Of a DNA stretch of 5,549 nt, positions 1 through 5,549 are shown one piece after another (the first letter of the stretch is position 1; each line of letters begins with the position of its first letter). Origin of the DNA: Ruminococcus flavefaciens (GTDB taxonomy: Bacteria; Bacillota; Clostridia; Oscillospirales; Ruminococcaceae). Location of the stretch: assembly GCA_902792495.1 (NCBI GenBank), contig CADBAC010000103.1, forward strand, positions 1 through 5,549. Direction: 5' to 3'. The position numbers and the translations under genes are program-made. The notes beneath the pieces were generated by a model. That model was not told the origin of the DNA, did not search any database, and was given only the letters and a program-made list of their open reading frames with translations.

Positions 1-2266
1 TCTCAGCTACCTTATCCTCAACTTCCTGACGGATAACACGGCGGATATCTCTTGCGCCGTACGGCTTGCCGAATGACTTCTCAGCTATAAGCTTCAGAGC
101 CTCGGTAGTATAGGTCAGGCCGATATTCTTCTCAGCAAGAGGTTCTTTCATCTCATCCAGCATAAGAGCTGCGATATCTGCGAAATTCTCCTTTGTAAGA
201 TGTCTGAATACGACTATCTCATCGATACGGCTGATGAATTCGGGACGGAGGAATTCTCTCAGGCCCTTCATTGCCTTATCCTTTGAGACCTCGTCAGCTG
301 TACGGTTGAAACCTACACCTACGCTCTTATCAGTCGAGCCTGCGTTGGATGTCATACAGATTATGGTATTCTCAAAGTTGACTGTTCTGCCGTGAGCGTC
401 ATCGACCTTGCCCTCGTCCAGTATCTGCATGAGGATGTTCATAACATCGGGGTGAGCCTTTTCTATCTCGTCAAAAAGGATGACTGAGTAAGGTCTGCGG
501 CGCACCTTTTCCGTGAGCTGACCTGCCTCATCGTATCCTACGTAGCCGGGAGGCGAACCTATCATTCTTGCTACTGAGTGCTTTTCCATATACTCGGTCA
601 TATCAAGACGGATAAGCGGCTCGGGTGAATCGAACATCTCCTCGGCAAGAGCCTTTACCAGTTCTGTCTTACCAACACCTGTAGGACCTACGAATATGAA
701 CGATGCAGGACGTCTGCGCTTGCTGAGCTGAACTCTTGTACGCTTGATAGCCTTTGTCAGCACCTCTACAGCTTCATCCTGACCAAGCACTCTGCCCTTG
801 AGAGCGCCCTCCAGCTTAGCTATCTTCAGGAACTCATTTTCAGCTATCTTGCTTGCAGGAATGCCGGTCCACAGCTCTACCACCTTAGCGATATCGCCTT
901 CTGTTACCTCTACGCTCTCTGCCTTATCCCTGAGTTTAGCCTCGTCTTCACGGGCATGGATGAGCTTGCCTTTAACTTCTGCAAGAGCCTGATAGTCTAT
1001 CTCGTCCTGTTCGGATATAGACTTTTCCATACCTTCAAGGACATTGATCTCCTTCTTTATCTTCTCATACTCTGCTATCTCGGGAGAGCGTATGCAGGTA
1101 TAAGCGCAGGCTTCATCCATAAGGTCGATAGCCTTATCGGGGAGGAAGCGGTCTGTGATGTATCTCTCTGAGAGAACAGCGCACACTCTTACCAGATAGT
1201 CTGAGATGTGGAGATGGTGGTAATCTTCGTAGTATTTCTTGATACCGAGAAGTACGCTTACGGTATCCTCGATATTCGGCTCGTTTACCGTAACGGGCTG
1301 GAAACGTCTCTCCAGAGCCGAATCCTTTTCGATGTACTTGCGGTATTCGCCGAAAGTAGTAGCACCGATGACCTGTACCTCGCCTCTTGAAAGGGCAGGC
1401 TTCAGGATGTTTGCGGCATTCATTGAGCCTTCGGAATCGCCTGCACCAACAAGGTTATGCACCTCGTCGATGAAAAGGATGATATTTCCCTCACGCTTTA
1501 CCTCGTCTACAAGTCCCTTTACACGGCTCTCGAACTGTCCACGGAACTGAGTTCCTGCAACGAGAGCAGTAAGGTCGAGGAGGTAGAGTTTCTTATCGGC
1601 AAGATTGAAAGGCACATCGCCTGAGTTGATCCTCTGAGCGATGCCCTCAGCGATAGCTGTCTTACCAACACCGGGTTCACCGATAAGGCATGGGTTATTC
1701 TTTGTTCTTCTTGAAAGGATCTGTATAACACGGGCGATCTCCTTGTCACGTCCGATTATATTGTCAAGCTGGCCGTCAGCGGCCTTCTGTGAAAGATTTG
1801 TACAATAGCTTCCCAGGAATTTGAGTTCCTTCTTCTTTTCTCTGCGTGATGAACTGTTTTTCTTGTCGCTCTTGCCTGAAGATGAAGAGCTGTCGCTTCC
1901 GCCTTTAAGTCCGCCGAAAGCACTGCCGAGAGCGTCAAACAGACTCTTGTGTCCGCTGTTGTTATCGCTGTTATCACTGCTGTCGCCGTCATCTCCGCCG
2001 CCGAACATATTTGTGAGGAAATCGGGCATAAGTCCCGATCCGCCCATTTCAAATGAATCGCCGTCAAGCATTCCCATCATTGAATCGGAAAGCTGATCAA
2101 GTTCCTCATCGGTAATGCCAAGCTTGTTCATATACTCCGCTACCTGCGGGATATCTCTCTTTCTTGCGCATGAAAGGCAAAGTCCTTCATTTTTCTTTTC
2201 ATTGCCCTGTACCGATGTAATGAATACAACGGCAGGACGCTTGTTGCAACTGCTGCACATTATCAT
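1..2266 (-). CDS. clpE: ClpE-type AAA+ unfoldase (ATP-dependent Clp protease ATP-binding subunit), C-terminus cut by window edge
   Basis: Two-ring Hsp100 unfoldase that should unfold proteins and pass them to ClpP in the cytoplasm. 755 codons are visible in one frame. The N-terminus has no Clp_N repeats. It has a four-cysteine zinc-finger-like module (C4xxC7, C30xxC33), which is the ClpE hallmark. A Gly/Ser/Asp/Asn-rich then Lys/Arg-rich linker follows (about 85-147). AAA1 has Walker A GEPGVGKT 196-203, Walker B ILFIDE 263-268 and ERRF arginines 320-321. A short middle domain lies around 395-455. AAA2 has Walker A GPTGVGKT 527-534, pore loop GYVG 574-577, Walker B VILFDE 595-600, sensor-1 TSNAG 639-643, candidate arginine finger R680 and sensor-2 GAR 737-739. 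A VGF tripeptide (651-653) sits where the ClpP-docking loop belongs. All catalytic motifs are intact. Sensor 2 is present, so probably only a short tail is missing (family knowledge: Bacillus ClpE is about 700 residues). ATG at 2266 is chosen because AGGAGGG lies 11 bases upstream; a second ATG at 2260 is possible. ClpC is less likely because the N-domain is absent. Confidence 0.95.
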   Translation of the reverse strand, partial: MIMCSSCNKRPAVVFITSVQGNEKKNEGLCLSCARKRDIPQVAEYMNKLGITDEELDQLSDSMMGMLDGDSFEMGGSGLMPDFLTNMFGGGDDGDSSDNSDNNSGHKSLFDALGSAFGGLKGGSDSSSSSGKSDKKNSSSRREKKKELKFLGSYCTNLSQKAADGQLDNIIGRDKEIARVIQILSRRTKNNPCLIGEPGVGKTAIAEGIAQRINSGDVPFNLADKKLYLLDLTALVAGTQFRGQFESRVKGLVDEVKREGNIILFIDEVHNLVGAGDSEGSMNAANILKPALSRGEVQVIGATTFGEYRKYIEKDSALERRFQPVTVNEPNIEDTVSVLLGIKKYYEDYHHLHISDYLVRVCAVLSERYITDRFLPDKAIDLMDEACAYTCIRSPEIAEYEKIKKEINVLEGMEKSISEQDEIDYQALAEVKGKLIHAREDEAKLRDKAESVEVTEGDIAKVVELWTGIPASKIAENEFLKIAKLEGALKGRVLGQDEAVEVLTKAIKRTRVQLSKRRRPASFIFVGPTGVGKTELVKALAEEMFDSPEPLIRLDMTEYMEKHSVARMIGSPPGYVGYDEAGQLTEKVRRRPYSVILFDEIEKAHPDVMNILMQILDEGKVDDAHGRTVNFENTIICMTSNAGSTDKSVGVGFNRTADEVSKDKAMKGLREFLRPEFISRIDEIVVFRHLTKENFADIAALMLDEMKEPLAEKNIGLTYTTEALKLIAEKSFGKPYGARDIRRVIRQEVEDKVAE

Positions 2267-2277
2267 ATTTATCGTTT

Positions 2278-2284
2278 CCCTCCT
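2278..2284 (-). promoter_or_regulatory. Ribosome binding site of clpE
   Basis: AGGAGGG on the minus strand, 11 bases before ATG 2266 and 17 before the next in-frame ATG at 2260. The spacing favours the first ATG, giving a protein that begins MIMCSSC with the first zinc-finger cysteine at residue 4. Confidence 0.8.
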
Positions 2285-2315
2285 GTTTGCTGGAAATATG
2301 CCTGTTTATATTATC

Positions 2316-2331
2316 TGCCGCCTGTGCGGCA
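2316..2331 (-). repeat. Small GC-rich hairpin between the cvpA-like gene and clpE
   Basis: TGCCGC, a four-base loop, then GCGGCA form an exact 6-bp stem starting five bases after the cvpA-like stop codon. An AT-rich stretch (GATAATATAAA) follows instead of a U-run, so it does not read as an intrinsic terminator. It may slow 3' exonuclease decay or reduce read-through between the two genes; this is inference. The rest of the 69-base gap holds only the clpE ribosome binding site. I find no CtsR-type GGTCAAA heptad pair here. Confidence 0.45.
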
Positions 2332-2335
2332 CGGA

Positions 2336-3235
2336 TCATTTAAGTCCGCAGACGATATCATACACATACTTGAATGCATATGATCTGTCAATTGCAGGAT
2401 ATTCATTCATAAGCTCTGTTTTTGTTCCGTATACGACTGATGCACGGATAACAACTGCTATAAGGAATACCACTGCTGCACCCTTGATAAGGCCGAGGAT
2501 ACCGCAGAAAAGATGTCTGCCGAGACCGGGTTCCATTGTATCGTTTCTGCCGATAGCACCTGCCATTATAAGTGCGAAAACAAGAACAGCTGCCATCAAT
2601 GCTATCAATGCGATAAGTCTGAACGAATAGTTGTATGGTTCGTCTACCAGATTATCGCATATGTACTCTGCTGCTTCGCTGTGATCCTCAGTCTCAAGGA
2701 GAAGCGGGATCATAGCAGTAAAGAGCGACGGCTTTTCAAGAACCTTCTGCGCAGCGGATTCAGCCGCATACTTGCTGAGGTGCTTGCCTATGATAGTTCT
2801 TGTGATATTGCTGTATGCCTTATGAAGATCAGGCATGAATTCTTCTTCCTCTGCGACCTTTCTGCCGTAGATATTGTTTGCGAATTTGAACAGTTCTTCA
2901 TCGTAATCATCGGCTTTAGCAAGGACTTTTCTGAGTTTTACATCATCTATCGACAGACCGTAGTCCATATTCTCCATTTCAAGGGAGAGTTCGTCGATGA
3001 GAGTATTGTCATCTATTGTTTTGTTAAGTTCCTTGATGTTTGCTGTTTTTGCGGCTGTACCATACAGCGCACCTGCAATAGCAGGGCTTGCTGAAACGGC
3101 AATACCTGCTGCAAGGATGAATCCCACACATGATACGACTCCCTTGATAAGGCCTCTCTTTATGGTAATAATAGCAAATACTATCAGCACTACAGCTGCC
3201 AGGCCGTCATATATCCACCATAGATTTCCGTTCAT
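2336..3235 (-). CDS. CvpA-family-like integral membrane protein with a large inter-helix insertion
   Basis: 299-residue membrane protein of uncertain function. Four hydrophobic segments are visible at about 8-25, 32-56, 205-228 and 242-266. The first pair carries the CvpA-like pattern of a helix, the basic turn KRGLIKG (26-32), then a Gly-rich helix. The last carries a GILGLIKGAAVV pattern (245-256), also typical of the family. CvpA proteins are usually about 160-180 residues; here about 150 residues rich in acidic and lysine residues are inserted between helices 2 and 3. The positive-inside rule puts KRGLIKG in the cytoplasm and therefore the insertion outside the cell. The family is known from E. 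coli cvpA (colicin V production), but its biochemical role is poorly defined, so no function is assigned. The reading frame opens upstream at ATG 3277, but the Shine-Dalgarno lies inside codons 2-4 of that version, so ATG 3235 is the preferred start. See the leader hairpin entry. clpE follows 69 bases downstream, probably in the same transcript. Confidence 0.75.
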   Translation of the reverse strand: MNGNLWWIYDGLAAVVLIVFAIITIKRGLIKGVVSCVGFILAAGIAVSASPAIAGALYGTAAKTANIKELNKTIDDNTLIDELSLEMENMDYGLSIDDVKLRKVLAKADDYDEELFKFANNIYGRKVAEEEEFMPDLHKAYSNITRTIIGKHLSKYAAESAAQKVLEKPSLFTAMIPLLLETEDHSEAAEYICDNLVDEPYNYSFRLIALIALMAAVLVFALIMAGAIGRNDTMEPGLGRHLFCGILGLIKGAAVVFLIAVVIRASVVYGTKTELMNEYPAIDRSYAFKYVYDIVCGLK

Positions 3236-3258
3236 AATAAGTTCTGCCGTCGGTTCAC
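3232..3258 (-). other. Possible 8-codon leader ORF overlapping the cvpA-like start
   Basis: GTG at 3258 lies 8 bases after the GGAGG core and would encode MNRRQNLL, ending in a TGA at 3234-3232 that overlaps the ATG at 3235-3233 (ATGA junction). This arrangement would allow termination-reinitiation coupling into the cvpA-like gene. It competes with the hairpin explanation because its first codons lie in the stem and loop. The peptide itself shows no recognisable feature. It could be chance. Confidence 0.25.
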
Positions 3259-3264
3259 GGCAGA
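3243..3264 (-). promoter_or_regulatory. Hairpin between Shine-Dalgarno and start codon of the cvpA-like gene
   Basis: On the minus strand TCTGCCGT, loop GAACCG, ACGGCAGA form an exact 8-bp stem with a six-base loop. It begins two bases after the GGAGG core and ends seven bases before ATG 3235. If folded, the 22-base hairpin is looped out and the effective Shine-Dalgarno spacing falls from 31 to 9 bases, which is optimal. The folded stem would also hide the alternative GTG at 3258. The pairing is seen directly in the sequence; its role in initiation is inference. Confidence 0.6.
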
Positions 3265-3265
3265 T

Positions 3266-3274
3266 ACCTCCTTT
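3266..3274 (-). promoter_or_regulatory. Shine-Dalgarno of the cvpA-like leader, unusually far from the ATG
   Basis: AAAGGAGGT is a near-perfect anti-16S match and the only one in this leader. The GGAGG core ends 31 bases before the in-frame ATG at 3235, too far for normal initiation. The same core is 8 bases from an out-of-frame GTG at 3258. It lies within codons 2-4 of the longer reading frame that begins at 3277, which argues against that longer start. Confidence 0.75.
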
Positions 3275-3307
3275 CATTTACATAAGCATAAATGCTTTTC
3301 CGCCATA

Positions 3308-3329
3308 GTTTTTACTTTTTATTTTTTAA
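3308..3329 (-). promoter_or_regulatory. A-rich tract upstream of the cvpA-like gene, possible UP element
   Basis: On the minus strand this reads as three A-runs (6, 5 and 5 As) separated by one or two bases, directly after the palindromic repeat and about 75 to 95 bases before the ATG. Such tracts can act as an UP element. A weak -10-like TATGTA occurs further downstream around 3279-3284, but I cannot pair it with a good -35. A separate promoter for the cvpA-like and clpE genes is plausible here but not shown. Confidence 0.2.
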
Positions 3330-3375
3330 GGCATCATCGCATCTTCAGCACAAGCTTTGTGCGGTGTTGCCTTAA
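3326..3375 (-). repeat. Nested palindromic element, possibly a dispersed small repeat
   Basis: Outer arms TTAAGGCA and TGCCTTAA (3326-3333 and 3368-3375) are exact complements. The next arm segments (3334-3340 and 3361-3367) pair with two mismatches. Inside lies an exact 6-bp hairpin, GCACAA with TTGTGC (3348-3353 and 3357-3362), three-base loop. On the transcribed strand the element is followed by As rather than Us, so it is not a standard terminator for these genes, and in the other direction no T-run follows it either. The AAGGCAACACCGCACAAAG arm resembles short intergenic repeats I associate with Ruminococcus genomes; this is memory, unverified. The element sits where operon spacing suddenly widens, consistent with an insertion. 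Confidence 0.5.
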
Positions 3376-3380
3376 TGATG

Positions 3381-3404
3381 TGATACATATGCCTCTATGT
3401 ATCA
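3381..3404 (-). repeat. Perfect hairpin at the DUF5711-like stop codon
   Basis: TGATACATA, loop GAGGCA, TATGTATCA on the minus strand form an exact 9-bp stem with a six-base loop. The first three bases of the 5' arm are the TGA stop codon. No U-run follows, so it is not a canonical intrinsic terminator. It could protect the upstream mRNA 3' end or be a protein-binding palindrome. Confidence 0.5.
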
Positions 3405-4568
3405 GCTCTCATAGTCTATTCTGTCTATCTTATTATAACCTTTAAGAAATACGTGTCCGCCGTTGTGCACGAATCCCGTATATGAGTCACTGACCTCTGC
3501 AATTGACCTGAGTCCGCCTGTAAAGTCGTAAGCCATCATATGCCCCTGAGTGAGAACATATGCAAGTCCGCCGCTGACTGCCACATCAACAGCAGGTTCC
3601 TGAAGATCGATTATCAGAGGTTCCGAACTTCCGTCATTGAACAATGCAGCAATATATTTACGTCTGTCGTCATTGTTTATGATAACGGCTGATTGTCCGC
3701 CGCTGCTTGAGCCGCCTTTCATGTCGCCGTCATAGGGATAATAGGAGCTGATAAGTCCGCTTGAATCCACATATCCGCAGGCTTCAAAGCCCAGCACGAA
3801 AGCACCGCCGTCGAAAGCGCAGACTTCAAGTCCGACTGTATTGAGTCCCGGTGAAGTCCACAGTTCGCCATTCTGACTGAAGTCGAGGCACTGAACGCTT
3901 GTGACAAGCTTTCCGCCTTCTGCCTCAACATAGGTTATAACACAGCCCTTGCTCTCTGAAGTGAAGCTAAGGTCTGTAACACGCTCCATACACTTTCTTG
4001 AATAAACAAGTGTACCTTTTTTATCATAGACAAATATCTCGCTGCTATAGTTATCGGAAGTAGTTACAACTCCTGTATAGCCTTCTCTGCTGAGTCTTGC
4101 ACAAAGGATATTGTTATCGAACTCTTTGCTGTAGATTTCAGTTTCGCTGTCCTCGACCGAAAGCTCGTTTCCGCTGCTCTCATATATGAGAGCCCGTCCG
4201 CCTGCCACACATAGTATGGAATTTGTATAGTTATGCTGGCGCTTGCGGAGAAGATTTCCTTCGGTATCATAGTACAGGGTATAGGTATCGCTGAGTACGA
4301 TAATATTCTTTCCCGAAGTGCGCAGCTGATATTCTGCGCCGCTGCTTATCTCTATCGGGAAGTTTCCGTCTGCAAGCTGTCCCGAATTCACTATAGTCCT
4401 GTACTGCTCGCCTATGCCTCTGAGCTTGTTGTACCACATATCCTTAGTGAAGTACAAGCCTGCTCCGATACCGACAAGCAGCAGAAATATAAGGAATTTC
4501 AGCAGCCGTTTCCTTCTCTTTTTGCGATTCTTTATATCTACGATATCTTCTGTATCGTATTTCGGCAT
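3402..4568 (-). CDS. Membrane-anchored beta-propeller-like protein, DUF5711 family-like
   Basis: 388-residue protein of unknown function that resembles the clostridial DUF5711 family (assigned from memory). A short cytoplasmic N-terminus with a basic patch (NRKKRRKRLLK, 14-24) is followed by one hydrophobic segment at about 23-40. No lipobox or cleavage motif is evident, so it is probably a signal anchor with the remaining 345 residues or so outside the cell. That region is rich in Gly, Ser, Tyr and Asp and repeats a blade-like pattern of hydrophobic-Tyr/Asp-x-x-Gly-x-Leu, for example around 98-106, 179-187, 229-236, 267-273 and 346-353. This suggests a WD/PQQ-like propeller without catalytic residues, probably a binding or scaffold domain. 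A Gly/Ser stretch (285-292) may be a loop between blades. ATG 4568 is chosen because AGGAGG lies 7 bases upstream; a TTG one codon earlier is only 4 bases away. The start overlaps the truA stop by one base (TGATG), implying translational coupling. Confidence 0.7.
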   Translation of the reverse strand: MPKYDTEDIVDIKNRKKRRKRLLKFLIFLLLVGIGAGLYFTKDMWYNKLRGIGEQYRTIVNSGQLADGNFPIEISSGAEYQLRTSGKNIIVLSDTYTLYYDTEGNLLRKRQHNYTNSILCVAGGRALIYESSGNELSVEDSETEIYSKEFDNNILCARLSREGYTGVVTTSDNYSSEIFVYDKKGTLVYSRKCMERVTDLSFTSESKGCVITYVEAEGGKLVTSVQCLDFSQNGELWTSPGLNTVGLEVCAFDGGAFVLGFEACGYVDSSGLISSYYPYDGDMKGGSSSGGQSAVIINNDDRRKYIAALFNDGSSEPLIIDLQEPAVDVAVSGGLAYVLTQGHMMAYDFTGGLRSIAEVSDSYTGFVHNGGHVFLKGYNKIDRIDYES

Positions 4569-5341
4569 CAAAGTACCTCCTTCTGTTCTTTCAGCAATTC
4601 ATCTGTACTGTAAAAAACACGGTTAAGGTAAAGGCCGTGAGCCATGGCAGTCCTGCCGGCCTGAAGGCGGTCTTTAGCCTCAAGGATACGTGGCATATCA
4701 TCGGGAGAAAAACGCTTCTCGCTGACATCTATAAGAGTGCCTGCCATTATCCTAATCATATTATACAGAAAACCGTTGCCTTTTACAAGCATTATCACTG
4801 TATCTCCACTATTTTCTATTTTAAAAGAATAAATAGTTCTTATTGTTGTTGAAACATTTGTGCAGTCAGCACAGAATGATGAAAAATCATGAGTTCCCAC
4901 AAAATACTGTGCCGCTTTTCTTGCCGCTTCGATATCGAAAGGCCGCCTGTAATGGAACTTCAGATCAGGTGCAAAGGGATCTTTCGATTCGCTGCAATGC
5001 ATCTTGTATATGTATTCCTTGCCTTTGCAGTCAAATCTTGCATGGAAATCCATCGGGACTTCCTCACAGCTGAGTATCGATATATCATCGGGGAGTTCGC
5101 CGTTTACTCCACGGCAGAAACCGAGAGTGCTTATCCTGCTGTTTGTCTTTACGTTGAAGCAGAACATATTCGCATGGACTCCCGTATCCGTCCTTGAACA
5201 TCCCGTAATGGAAACAGGTTCATTGAGTACCTTTGAAAGATGCTTCTCAAGAGTTCCCTGCACCGTTACCGCATTGTTCTGTATCTGAAAGCCGTGATAA
5301 TTAGTTCCCCTGTAAGCTATTGTTACTTTAAGGTTTCTCAT
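4568..5341 (-). CDS. truA: tRNA pseudouridine(38-40) synthase TruA
   Basis: Converts uridines 38-40 of the tRNA anticodon arm to pseudouridine in the cytoplasm, without a cofactor. The 257-residue product matches the usual length of about 245-270. Visible family motifs in order are YRGTNYHGFQ (10-19), the catalytic-Asp motif SRTDTGVHA (49-57, nucleophile D52), LPDD (83-86), the Tyr-containing KEYIY (108-112), GTHDFSSFCA (149-158), GNGFLYNMIRIMAGTLIDV (188-206) and AHGLYL (234-239). The active site reads GCSRTDTGVHA instead of the commoner GAGRTDAGVHA, a variant I associate with a second TruA type in Clostridia, so another truA copy may exist in the genome. ATG 5341 is chosen because AGGAGG lies 6 bases upstream. 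The same frame stays open further upstream, but the extra residues look unlike TruA and overlap another coding frame. The gene overlaps its upstream neighbour by 14 bases and its downstream neighbour by one base, so it lies inside an operon. Confidence 0.96.
   Translation of the reverse strand: MRNLKVTIAYRGTNYHGFQIQNNAVTVQGTLEKHLSKVLNEPVSITGCSRTDTGVHANMFCFNVKTNSRISTLGFCRGVNGELPDDISILSCEEVPMDFHARFDCKGKEYIYKMHCSESKDPFAPDLKFHYRRPFDIEAARKAAQYFVGTHDFSSFCADCTNVSTTIRTIYSFKIENSGDTVIMLVKGNGFLYNMIRIMAGTLIDVSEKRFSPDDMPRILEAKDRLQAGRTAMAHGLYLNRVFYSTDELLKEQKEVL
4576..4581 (-). promoter_or_regulatory. Ribosome binding site of the DUF5711-like gene
   Basis: AGGAGG inside the last codons of truA, 7 bases before ATG 4568. 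It decides between that ATG and the adjacent TTG at 4571. Confidence 0.75.
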
Positions 5342-5549
5342 TATCCGCCTCCTCTCCCGAATATAGTATCTCTGCTGTACTTTCAGCGTCCTCGAAGAAT
5401 AATTTTTCCTCCTCATCGTCAAGTGAAAATTCCACAGGCTGAGCATATGCCACAGCTTCGGAATTATCGGGGACGTACTTTTTCTTCCTGAACATATCCA
5501 TAATTGCAAAGAGTATGAACAGCGCAAGTGCCGCTGCTGAACAACATAC
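5328..5549 (-). CDS. C-terminal fragment of an unidentified membrane-anchored protein
   Basis: 73 residues plus a TAA stop are visible; the 5' end lies beyond the window. The fragment begins inside or just before a hydrophobic segment (about residues 1-20, Ala/Leu/Phe/Ile-rich), followed by the basic stretch RKKK (21-24) and then a strongly acidic, hydrophilic tail (Asp/Glu clusters at 44-48, 52-57 and 66-71). The basic residues after the helix suggest that the tail faces the cytoplasm. I do not recognise the family. Reasons to call it coding are the open frame to the window edge, the sensible membrane-then-tail composition, and an end that overlaps the truA start by 14 bases, a typical operon junction with the truA ribosome binding site embedded in it. 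The competing frame here is the upstream extension of truA, which has no family support. Confidence 0.65.
   Translation of the reverse strand, partial: VCCSAAALALFILFAIMDMFRKKKYVPDNSEAVAYAQPVEFSLDDEEEKLFFEDAESTAEILYSGEEADNEKP
5348..5353 (-). promoter_or_regulatory. Ribosome binding site of truA
   Basis: AGGAGG within the end of the upstream gene, 6 bases before ATG 5341. It fixes the truA start at MRNLKV rather than at an in-frame upstream extension. Confidence 0.85.

Noticed and set aside
1940..1985. Short near-repeats (AGYGATAAC) in the clpE linker
   Set aside because: Only two imperfect copies, explained by Ser/Asp/Asn codon reuse in a low-complexity linker; not a repeat array.
1756..2067. 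Minus-strand open frame of 103 codons within the clpE 5' region
   Set aside because: Alternative frame of the low-complexity linker coding region; the clpE frame is continuous through it with recognisable ClpE sequence on both sides.
2267..2335. CtsR or CIRCE heat-shock operator upstream of clpE
   Set aside because: No GGTCAAA direct repeat and no TTAGCACTC/GAGTGCTAA inverted repeat is present in this gap or in 3236-3401.
2115..2630. Plus-strand open frame of 171 codons
   Set aside because: It is antisense to the clpE start, the intergenic gap and the cvpA-like end, has no family resemblance, and lies opposite well-supported genes.
2513..3094. Plus-strand open frame of 193 codons opposite the cvpA-like gene
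   Set aside because: Cysteine- and isoleucine-rich nonsense-like composition typical of an antisense shadow; no domain pattern.
3236..3277. Longer cvpA-like protein starting at ATG 3277
   Set aside because: No Shine-Dalgarno precedes it, and the AAAGGAGG lies inside its codons 2-4; the extra 14 residues are encoded by the hairpin region.
3326..3375. Intrinsic terminator after the DUF5711-like gene
   Set aside because: On the transcribed strand the stem is followed by A-runs, not U-runs, and the stem has internal mismatches; the opposite direction also lacks a trailing T-run.
5342..5527. N-terminal extension of truA by 62 codons
   Set aside because: The added residues do not resemble TruA, the strong AGGAGG sits before ATG 5341, and the region is better explained by the overlapping end of the upstream gene in another frame.

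Overview
The window is a run of five co-directional genes, all on the minus strand. In transcription order (right to left) they are the 3' end of an unidentified membrane-anchored protein (5549 to 5328), truA (5341 to 4568), a DUF5711-like membrane-anchored beta-propeller protein (4568 to 3402), a CvpA-like membrane protein (3235 to 2336) and a ClpE-type AAA+ unfoldase (2266 to beyond position 1, so its C-terminus is missing). No plus-strand gene is credible. I see no RNA gene, CRISPR array, transposase or phage signature.

The organism is inferred to be a low-to-mid GC Firmicute of the Clostridia, most likely a Ruminococcus-like Oscillospiraceae. The grounds are strong AGGAGG ribosome binding sites before every visible gene start, the ClpE-type zinc-finger unfoldase, the clostridial GCSRTDTGVHA form of TruA, and a DUF5711-type protein. 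This is recognition from memory, not a database result.

The first three genes are tightly packed. The upstream gene overlaps truA by 14 bases, and truA overlaps the DUF5711-like gene by one base (TGATG), so they are almost certainly co-transcribed and translationally coupled. A 167-base gap (3236-3401) follows, with two inverted repeats: a perfect 9-bp hairpin that includes the DUF5711 stop codon, and a roughly 50-bp nested palindrome that resembles a dispersed small repeat more than an intrinsic terminator. Next come an A-rich tract and an unusual translation start for the cvpA-like gene. The cvpA-like and clpE genes are separated by 69 bases that hold a small GC-rich hairpin and the clpE ribosome binding site.

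Functionally this is mostly housekeeping and envelope or proteostasis material: tRNA pseudouridylation, two membrane proteins of unknown role with predicted extracytoplasmic portions, and an ATP-dependent unfoldase that should feed ClpP. I do not see a new defence or mobile system. The most unusual point is the cvpA-like leader. A perfect AAAGGAGG Shine-Dalgarno lies 31 bases from the in-frame ATG, but an exact 8-bp hairpin in between would shorten the effective distance to 9 bases. The same Shine-Dalgarno is also ideally placed for an 8-codon GTG mini-ORF whose stop overlaps that ATG.
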